Of a stretch of DNA of 61,086 bases, positions 56,101 through 61,086 are shown piece by piece. The DNA is from Planctomycetota bacterium. Lineage in GTDB: Bacteria > Planctomycetota > UBA8108 > JACQVS01. The stretch spans positions 1 to 61,086 of the forward strand of contig JANQLS010000012.1 of NCBI GenBank assembly GCA_028280485.1. The letters run 5' to 3'. The position numbers and the translations under genes were made by a program. Under the pieces are notes generated by a model, which was not told the DNA's origin, ran no database searches, and saw only the letters and a program-made list of their open reading frames with translations. Within the stretch, counting starts at the first letter, position 1. Each line of letters starts with the position of its first letter.

Positions 56101-56628
56101 TAAAAGAGTCGAGATAGGACGTGTTTGCTCACTTGATCCGCCCAGAAATCCTCCAAGAGTTAGAGTCAATCCAATAGAAACGCCGAGAACAAGAAGCCCA
56201 CAAGCTGCGAGGACGAGAATGGAATTGAGGGAAAGCGATTGAGTGCTCTTCTTAGTTCCTTCGGTGGGCTCGGAATTCGAATGGGCTTCTGGACTTCCTA
56301 CTTCTTTGTTTTGTTCACTCTTTGGAGCCGAAACCTTTGAAGTTTGCTGTGAAATTGAAGGTTGATATTTTTGGAGTGTCTCTTTTGAAACGAAGGCTCC
56401 CAATTCAGTAAAGAAGTTAAAGCCATTCTGTTTTTTTTGACTCTCTCGGCAGCGCTTCAAGAGTTGGGCGACATTATCTTTAGGAAGATCTCCCTTCTCC
56501 ACCATCTTCTTTATCAGAGAGAATTCATCCGGCGAAAAAACATCCTGCAACCCAAGAACCTTCTGTCCGGGCGAGGTCGCACCTTTACTTTTTTGAGGCT
56601 GATTTTTTTTGGGATTTTCGGACGCCAT
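53197..56628 (-). CDS. Membrane-anchored HEAT/TPR protein with cyclase-like C-terminus
   Basis: 1143 residues. A hydrophilic N-terminus (1-130) is followed by one membrane helix (about 137-167, ILVLAACGLLVLGVSIGL). HEAT-like repeats lie at about 190-320 (RINAARVLTHVRDKTAIAKL; VRLFAILALGEYESLRSRQV), a Pro/Lys/Val-rich linker with PKPKPPSP at about 340-430, TPR-like helices at about 430-540, and more HEAT at 600-720 (VSIAAAEALGDRPDRRSVPD). Residues about 790-1140 resemble prenyltransferase/squalene-cyclase-like alpha/alpha barrels (ALRWLAQHQNKDGRWDTDE; RQFKNGGWGWFHNESRTTF; GALTLQSYYRFSADVL), here without an evident catalytic motif. Role unknown. Confidence 0.75.
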   Translation of the reverse strand: MASENPKKNQPQKSKGATSPGQKVLGLQDVFSPDEFSLIKKMVEKGDLPKDNVAQLLKRCRESQKKQNGFNFFTELGAFVSKETLQKYQPSISQQTSKVSAPKSEQNKEVGSPEAHSNSEPTEGTKKSTQSLSLNSILVLAACGLLVLGVSIGLTLTLGGFLGGSSEQTRPISTLLNKPFYENPSQPGELLGELLKNQSSLNLADLHSALDSDALMVRINAARVLTHVRDKTAIAKLETWKKDSDELYRLVALFCLDQLNESGVKESTFESLEISVGASRPEVRLFAILALGEYESLRSRQVLIRALRSKDRITQEVALKSLARLDPASLRDYFEDKYKRSSSKETIELAHVSPNPKKPSKVSPSQVSSSKSVKKVEVDVPKEVEIKEVVDGGQVGDPISEEEQKKPTPKVEAKPVPKPKPPSPVVIAQRRVPGLIRQEKYSEAIELLKKALVNNSEPDPRLLWWQGQALIGLEQAKEGIDSIHLALKADATLFDAYYDLTIGYTVLRQAKNAHQAFVMALRLGFRNIKAIRSEPRLAELRKLPQFKKLMEHYFNSPFAGEPEWKVRFDYASRLLTTRMRKEKDPFLRALHLLKFSEPGGPEATELLSAYMKDHSEIVRRVLSEILSREKDLNSIRILTQKFYDTKSVYEREGLMWALAKTPGSPVVDCLLAGLKDKNLKVSIAAAEALGDRPDRRSVPDLIALLKRTKRGDRLRVREVLIKVTGKTIGLEPIDWMNFWEANSQKVKIGKVHNPCDELGATNAFFIPEAFAERTGRARIQALKKRGGTPKTEQAMKSALRWLAQHQNKDGRWDTDEWALTCPEREAWEKITKVKKRLWDTQITGIALMAFLGAGHTHRSGEYRETVRKGLKYLRSRQAASGLFVGDHHSYVYRSHPIATIAVTEAYIMTRDCELRPVVERAVQAILRRQFKNGGWGWFHNESRTTFSGWNLLALLTAQAAGIKIPATNLVVLRDYLDRMTLSKTEGHLKAGFAYEILQPNAKVGESLSIDEHEEVRSGGGLSTTVVGLFCRTLLKQSSKDARVSGALNQLMKGLPKHGGRFKNYPNEYHFFGTQAALFHGGAVWGNWNKAMKPAFLDSIISDQKDCERGSWMPYGDFGRIWSTAMGALTLQSYYRFSADVLQD

Positions 56629-56737
56629 TGGCCACTAACTGAATTTTAAAAAGTTATATAATCCGATTGTTGGATGGTAGGGAGATTGGAAGCCTCAATC
56701 ATACCCGATCGCAGCCCAAAATGCCTCAATTATACTA

Positions 56738-57024
56738 GGGTAGTAGGCACACGCCGTGTGCCGTCTAAACGAAATCAGTCCAAACGAACAGCTAAGCCAT
56801 AAAGCATAGATGTAACCCTACGCTTCGAATTTTTATCCCTCGCTTACGCTTCGGGCTTGGATCAGGGTAGTAGGCACACGCCGTGTGCCGTCTAAACGAA
56901 ATCAGTCCAAACGAACAATTAAGCCATAAAGATAGATATGACTCTACGACTCGAATTTTTATCTCTCGCTTACGCTTCGGGCTTGAATCAGGGTAGTAGG
57001 CACACGCCGTACGCCTACTACCCT
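56738..57024. repeat. Tandem GTAGTAGGCACACGCC repeats, about 126-bp units
   Basis: GGGTAGTAGGCACACGCC starts units at 56738, 56865 and 56991. Each of the first two is 126-127 bp and carries an AGCCCGAAGCG-family arm (CCCTCGCTTACGCTTCGGGC or a near copy) plus CTAAACGAAATCAG. The last is short and closes with GCCTACTACCC. The right end lies directly after the stop of the 57025 gene (1 nt between). Confidence 0.88.
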
Positions 57025-58785
57025 CTATTCCTCGATCTCGGCCCATTTCTCTTTTTGTATGCGGATCTTGTTTGAAATTAAAAAATCATTGAGGCCTTTA
57101 TATTCAGTCTTTGTTAAGCCATAAGGTTCATCAACTTCAAAATCAGATGTTGTGGATTCCTCAGAGTCATCGGAATCGATATAAACCCGCTTACGAATCC
57201 TTTTTGCTAATAACTCTCGTGAAGAGGCAATATTCCACTTTGCTAATAACCAGAGATGGGGAGAGGCAGGCCCCCAATTCCAATAGAAATCAGGATCTAT
57301 TTCATTTTCCCAGCGTTTGTCTGTCTCCCAAAGAGAGTCAATCAGAGGCTGGATGGGCTTTACTCGTGAAAACAGAGCTGGCTCTAATTCCCAAAATATA
57401 ATTTTAGTGGGCAGGGATTCACCCTGGACTAATAATTTAACACTTGGAGTAATCAATTCATCAACCTCTTTATCCTCTAAGACAATCAATGGAACTAATA
57501 ATTCTCCAAGAAACCAAGGTTTCTCATCTCTTGCTGCCAGCATTATTCTTTGGTACAGGGAAACTAATCGAGACTTATAAACTTCAAGCTGCTCCTTTTT
57601 AAAATGACCCAGGTTTAAAATGAGTTTCTGAGAATCATAATCGATACTGAAATCTTCAACCTCAGAACCAGTTGAACCTTCAACGAAATTCAGTAATTCA
57701 TCCAAGATCTCTACTGAATTGTTATTAGAAAAGTCTATTCCAAAAAACAGGCCTTGATATTCCTGCTTCACGCAAAATTTACTTCTATTCTTTAGTAGAT
57801 ACAAAGTAGAGGCATGGGAGAATTTACTGTCCTTTGATTTCGTTAGATACCAATGAGCCACTTCACGAATTTCAGGCAAAGGATCTTTCGACAGTAGAAG
57901 TAGCTCTTTTTCCCAGCCATTCCGTTTTAACAGCTCGTAAAGGATCGTCCAACGAAGCTCAGGATTGGGATCAGAAATAAAAGGCCTCAGGTTCTCAATG
58001 TTGGGATCATGATGCCCGAGAACAGTCAGTGCTTTCTTCCTGACTAATAAATCCTCACATTTATAAAGAATTCTCGCTGGAGAATGATCTTTCCCAGACA
58101 ATTCAATTAAATTTAAAGCTCGAAGATAATCAGCTGATTTTGATCCTGAAAGGAAGTCAGCAACCAAATCAGTTTCTAAATTTGTTTTATCATGTGCTGC
58201 TGGAGACCAGGAGAAAAAATGCTTATCTGAATGAAATCCTAAATATCCATGAGGAACAAAACCATCTTGATCCACAGATAATTTATAAACTGGCATTCCA
58301 TATTTACGTCTCTCTTTCACGTGAATGAGATCATAAATTTCCCCCTTAACAATCTCATGCTTAACCCCATCATAATGCTGCTTAAATATGGGAATCTTTA
58401 AATCTATAATCTTGCCATCGTCTTTCACCAATAAATGCTGACGACAATCAGATTTCCAAAAATTGTCTGCAAAGCTACTGAATATGATTGTTTCTGCCTC
58501 TTCAGGGTCATAACAAAGTAACCACACTTTTTCTCCCTCCCTCGTCTTAAGCGATTGCAAGCTGCTAAATTCGTAAATATCAGAATCGAGCTGACTCACC
58601 TTCAAGAACTTTTTAAGAGCCTCGGTAACATCCAACTTTTTCTCATTCGCCCTGACAACATCATTCCAAGCGCGAGGAATGTAGATCAGATCTACTCTAT
58701 GTACCCATAGGTAAACCCCACCACCGACAAGGAGGGTGATTGCAAAGAAGGCGAGAATTAAAATTAACTTTTTTCGTAAGTTCAT
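57025..58785 (-). CDS. Membrane-anchored HEAT-repeat protein, tandem paralogue 1
   Basis: 586 residues from ATG at 58785. One N-terminal membrane helix (about 6-28, LILILAFFAITLLVGGGVYL), then IPRAWNDVVRANEKK and HEAT-like repeats in the middle (ILYKCEDLLVRKKALTVLGH, DPNPELRWTILYELLKRNG, DPLPEIREVAHWYL). A longer frame to 58839 would add 18 residues (containing RRHTACAYYP) that translate the adjacent repeat; the same peptide arises from other repeat copies, so it is rejected. It is paralogous along its length to the 58948-60642 protein. Function unknown. Confidence 0.65.
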   Translation of the reverse strand: MNLRKKLILILAFFAITLLVGGGVYLWVHRVDLIYIPRAWNDVVRANEKKLDVTEALKKFLKVSQLDSDIYEFSSLQSLKTREGEKVWLLCYDPEEAETIIFSSFADNFWKSDCRQHLLVKDDGKIIDLKIPIFKQHYDGVKHEIVKGEIYDLIHVKERRKYGMPVYKLSVDQDGFVPHGYLGFHSDKHFFSWSPAAHDKTNLETDLVADFLSGSKSADYLRALNLIELSGKDHSPARILYKCEDLLVRKKALTVLGHHDPNIENLRPFISDPNPELRWTILYELLKRNGWEKELLLLSKDPLPEIREVAHWYLTKSKDSKFSHASTLYLLKNRSKFCVKQEYQGLFFGIDFSNNNSVEILDELLNFVEGSTGSEVEDFSIDYDSQKLILNLGHFKKEQLEVYKSRLVSLYQRIMLAARDEKPWFLGELLVPLIVLEDKEVDELITPSVKLLVQGESLPTKIIFWELEPALFSRVKPIQPLIDSLWETDKRWENEIDPDFYWNWGPASPHLWLLAKWNIASSRELLAKRIRKRVYIDSDDSEESTTSDFEVDEPYGLTKTEYKGLNDFLISNKIRIQKEKWAEIEE

Positions 58786-58788
58786 TAC

Positions 58789-58949
58789 AGGGTAGTAGGC
58801 ACACGCTGTGTGCCGTCTAAACGAAATCAGCTCAAACACACAATCAAGCCATAAAGATAGATATGACTCTACACTTCGAGTTTTTATCCCTCGCTTACGC
58901 TTCGGCCTTGAATCAGAGTAGACGGCACACAGCGTGTGCCTACTACCCT
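58789..58949. repeat. REPIN-like element with perfect 31-bp terminal inverted repeats
   Basis: Left end AGGGTAGTAGGCACACGCTG ... (58789-58819) and right end (58919-58949) are perfect inverses over 31 bp, and each arm folds into a hairpin GGCACAC...GTGTGCC. The inside carries CTAAACGAAATCAG and an AGCCCGAAGCG-family arm. It fills the complete gap between the two HEAT paralogues: the right end overlaps the TAG stop of the 58948 gene, and only 3 nt separate the left end from the start codon of the 57025 gene. Confidence 0.9.
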
Positions 58950-60642
58950 AAAACGAAATATTGGATGACTCGTTGAAACTGATGCCGTGGGCTTCTAGTT
59001 CTTTTTGAAATTTTTCATCGACGAAGGAATCGAGGAGATCGGGATCGAGAATCAAACGATTCGTTCGCTCCTTCAAGCGTTTGATTAAAAGCAGTCGTGA
59101 CTTCCCTACGTTCCACTTCGCTAAAAACCAAAGGGATGGTGAGACTAAATACTCTCCCCCGAAGGAAAGATCTTCTTCTTTACTTTCACGCTCCCACTTT
59201 TGATCGAGCTTCCAAAGGTCAGGAATCAACTCTTTGACTGGCTTTGTTCTTTTTACTAATCCCTCAAAGTACCCCTGGTACGATACGCTGTCTTCTAAAT
59301 CGAAACGAATTCGAGGTGCAATCAACTGATCACACTCATCCTTTTCTTGAGCCATTAAAGCCATGATTATCCCCTTCAACTTCCAGTACTCTTCCTTCTT
59401 TATCCGGGGAGTTAACTGGTTATAAATTGCTATTAGTCGAGGAATATAAAGAGAAAGGTGCTCAACCTTGAGTTGATTCAACTCAAGTTCTAAGTATTCT
59501 CCCAAGACAAATTGGTTGTCATTTTTATAGATACGATCGATATCCTCTTCGATGATTTTCAAAACTTCATCAACGATTTCATTTGAACTCACTTGTTGTA
59601 AATACAAACCGTGTCCCGATTGATGAACATGGGTCGAAACACAAAGATCACTTTTATTTTTCAAGAGATACAATGCAGACCGACGGGCGATCGAAAGATC
59701 GAAAGAGTAAGATTGAAACCAGTGTGCAACCTCTCGAATCTCCGGATCGGAATCTTTAGTAAAGGGCTTAAGATACTTATCGGATTCCTCCGCCTGAGAT
59801 AGCGGATAAAGAACACTCAGCCGGATATCGGGGTGAGGGTCTTCGACATAGGACCTTAAATTAACAATATCTGTATCCTGAGCACCGAGAACAGCAAAAG
59901 CCTTTTTCCGAACGACCAAACTAGGGCTTTTGTATAAAGACCGAGCTTGAGGGTAATCTTGACCCGAATGTTCAACTAGATGTAACGCTCTAAGATGATC
60001 CGCTGGATCAGCTGAACTCATGAAAAGGTCAACCAAGGAAAGATCTAATTCTTTCTTCTTAAATGGAGTCCAAGAGTAATACGTACGGTTGGAATGAATT
60101 CCATAATACCCATGAGGAACAAAACCTTTTCTATCGACACTCAGTTCGTAATCTAAAAAACTGGGCCGCGGATCAAAAACAACTATCTTGTCGAAGTACT
60201 TTCCTTTTTCAACTCGGTGCTGAATATCCGAAATATGCTGAGAAAAAAAGGAAAGCTCAGTAGGGAGCAACTGACCATTGTCATCGATCAATAGATGTTG
60301 CTCATCGTCGATATCCCAAAATGGTGAAAGGGAATACCCATTCCGCATGATCCGCCCTTTATTCTCAGCTTTATAGCAGAGTAACCAGATTCTATTTCCT
60401 TCTCGAGAGCGTAACGTTTGTAGTTGTTGAGCTCGAGCAAACTTTATTTGGGGATGACAAAGCTCTAAAAACTCTTTTACCGAAGGAGTGATTTTTTCTT
60501 TTCTTTCATAAGTTTGAACGACCTCCTTCCAAGCACGAGGAGCGATGATGAGCTCCATTCGATGGATCCAGATATAGCCCCCCACCCCGAGAAGAAGGCT
60601 GATTCCGATTAGAGCTAAAATGACAGTAAGTTTCTTTTTCAT
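58948..60642 (-). CDS. Membrane-anchored HEAT-repeat protein, tandem paralogue 2
   Basis: 564 residues from ATG at 60642 (KKKLTVILALIGISLLLGVG), preferred to the frame start at 60714, which adds 24 residues before the helix. One N-terminal membrane helix, then RAWKEVVQTYERKEK and HEAT-like repeats (SLVVRKKAFAVLGAQDTDIV; DPHPDIRLSVLYPLSQAEE; DSDPEIREVAHWFQSYSFD), matching paralogue 1 (PHGYYGIHSNRTYYSW / PHGYLGFHSDKHFFSW). The TAG stop shares bases with the adjoining terminal inverted repeat. Function unknown; with paralogue 1 it forms a tandem duplication. Confidence 0.68.
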   Translation of the reverse strand: MKKKLTVILALIGISLLLGVGGYIWIHRMELIIAPRAWKEVVQTYERKEKITPSVKEFLELCHPQIKFARAQQLQTLRSREGNRIWLLCYKAENKGRIMRNGYSLSPFWDIDDEQHLLIDDNGQLLPTELSFFSQHISDIQHRVEKGKYFDKIVVFDPRPSFLDYELSVDRKGFVPHGYYGIHSNRTYYSWTPFKKKELDLSLVDLFMSSADPADHLRALHLVEHSGQDYPQARSLYKSPSLVVRKKAFAVLGAQDTDIVNLRSYVEDPHPDIRLSVLYPLSQAEESDKYLKPFTKDSDPEIREVAHWFQSYSFDLSIARRSALYLLKNKSDLCVSTHVHQSGHGLYLQQVSSNEIVDEVLKIIEEDIDRIYKNDNQFVLGEYLELELNQLKVEHLSLYIPRLIAIYNQLTPRIKKEEYWKLKGIIMALMAQEKDECDQLIAPRIRFDLEDSVSYQGYFEGLVKRTKPVKELIPDLWKLDQKWERESKEEDLSFGGEYLVSPSLWFLAKWNVGKSRLLLIKRLKERTNRLILDPDLLDSFVDEKFQKELEAHGISFNESSNISF

Positions 60643-60746
60643 TCTGTCATCAACGATACTCGGAATGGTTGGAATTAGAAATTTAAATATGGATTCAATA
60701 GGAAGACCACCCACAAGAAGGTTGTGAACTTATAATTCCTCCATTC

Positions 60747-60804
60747 TAACTAGCCCGAAGCGCTAGCGAGGGGAGCTCCCCTCGCTAGCGCTTCGGGCTA
60801 GTTA
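60747..60804. repeat. Perfect 58-bp palindrome, AGCCCGAAGCG family
   Basis: TAACTAGCCCGAAGCGCTAG ... GGGG-AGCT-CCCC ... its exact inverse. Two family arms joined with no spacer, upstream of the HEAT paralogue 2 gene. Confidence 0.92.
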
Positions 60805-60883
60805 AGTCCGCACATCTATATAGGGGATGGTCGACCAGAGAGGCTGCACCTAGAGGCTGAATAGATTCTCCAAGGCCTCGATC

Positions 60884-60909
60884 GCCCAAATTCTGGCGAA
60901 TTTGGCTAC
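60884..60909 (-). repeat. GTAG REP-like palindrome, GCCAAATTCG family
   Basis: On the minus strand GTAGCCAAATTCGCCAGAAT begins at 60909; AAATTC/GAATTT form the stem. Confidence 0.8.
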
Positions 60910-60910
60910 T

Positions 60911-60948
60911 AAAAAAGCGCCCCCCGAAAGAATCAGGGGACGCTTCAT
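60911..60948 (-). terminator. Intrinsic terminator, minus strand
   Basis: AAGCG-CCCC (about 60914-60925) and GGGG-CGCTT (about 60937-60947) pair; on the minus strand the hairpin is followed by TTTTTT. It would end a minus-strand transcript coming from beyond the right edge of the window. Confidence 0.7.
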
Positions 60949-60967
60949 CGCTTGGATTGGAAAGTAC

Positions 60968-61086
60968 TAATTAGTTACTGTTGATTAAACAGGAACTAAG
61001 CCGAGTTGGGATCAACTCGGCCATGAATTAAGACCCTAGGTCTTTATTCCATTATTACTGCGTAGGCTCGTAGAGCCTATGTTTAG
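60968..61086. repeat. Five-hairpin repeat unit with internal insertion, truncated by window end
   Basis: TAATTAGTTACTGTTGATTA begins a unit like those at 8707 and 8866. Hairpin 2 (GCCGAGTTG/CAACTCGGC) is intact. About 38 bp then replace the short linker, with their own hairpin AAGACC-CTAG-GTCTT (61030-61043), before hairpin 3 (GGCTC-GTA-GAGCC). The rest lies beyond the window. Confidence 0.8.

Noticed and set aside
56792..57046. 84-residue frame across repeats
   Set aside because: It is the translation of the GTAGTAGGCACACGCC repeats (peptide RRHTACAYYPD twice) and has no independent support.
58786..58839. 18-residue N-terminal extension of the HEAT paralogue 1
   Set aside because: The peptide RRHTACAYYP is encoded by the repeat and also arises from other repeat copies, so it is not protein-specific.
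1..61086. tRNA, rRNA, prophage or insertion sequence with transposase
   Set aside because: No cloverleaf, ribosomal sequence, integrase, DDE or HUH transposase frame was recognised by eye; absence is not proved without dedicated searches.

Overview
The window reads as chromosomal DNA of a member of the Planctomycetota, or a close relative in the PVC group, with a modest G+C content judged by eye. Hallmark families support this: a three-domain planctomycetal cytochrome/DUF1549/DUF1553 protein paired with a DUF1501 protein, a sulfatase, a ThuA-like protein, dockerin-like secreted proteins ending in a Cys-rich planctomycete-style tail, an ECF sigma factor next to a Ser/Thr kinase that carries CxxCH motifs, and many large secreted PQQ-, NHL- and HEAT-repeat proteins. 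No rRNA, tRNA, phage, transposase or CRISPR was recognised.

Layout. 1-775 is an array of three long direct repeats. 870-7246 holds a secreted NHL propeller, two tandem DUF2569 membrane proteins, a dockerin-type lectin-like protein and an unknown membrane protein. 7677-12086 carries ThuA, a PL10-like pectate lyase coupled to an MBL-fold lipoprotein, and a small zinc-ribbon protein. 12235-20811 has a PQQ-like propeller, a beta-lactamase/glycosidase-propeller fusion, and an ECF sigma factor followed after 1 nt by a membrane-anchored carboxypeptidase-regulatory-like protein. 20983-28013 includes a redoxin/cytochrome/copper-monooxygenase-like lipoprotein, a MacA/MacB-permease-like pair without an ATPase, and a two-gene unit encoding a protein with a possible CNF1/BLF1-type Cys-His core. 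28262-30753 is the ECF-kinase pair. 31359-46375 contains mostly secreted or lipid-anchored proteins (CotH with EF-hands, alpha/beta hydrolase, dockerin/cohesin-like, two dispersed paralogues of an unknown family). 46705-53064 is the DUF1501, PSCyt1-DUF1549-DUF1553 and sulfatase block. 53197-60642 encodes a HEAT/TPR/cyclase-like fusion and two tandem HEAT-repeat paralogues.

The most unusual layer is intergenic. At least six families of short palindromes, most beginning with GTAG like REP sequences and often in convergent REPIN-like pairs, occupy many gaps. Several abut or supply the stop codon of the preceding gene. A separate family of about 159 bp (two tandem copies at 8707-9030, one inverted at 39719-39869, one truncated at the right edge) is a chain of five hairpins whose stems differ by compensating changes, which suggests a structure kept under selection. 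No RAYT transposase is in the window, so any mobilising enzyme must be encoded elsewhere.

Functionally the window fits a polymer-degrading, envelope-rich lifestyle: extracellular pectate and sulfated-polysaccharide breakdown, c-type cytochrome proteins, and ECF/kinase signalling. Most operon calls rest on spacing alone.
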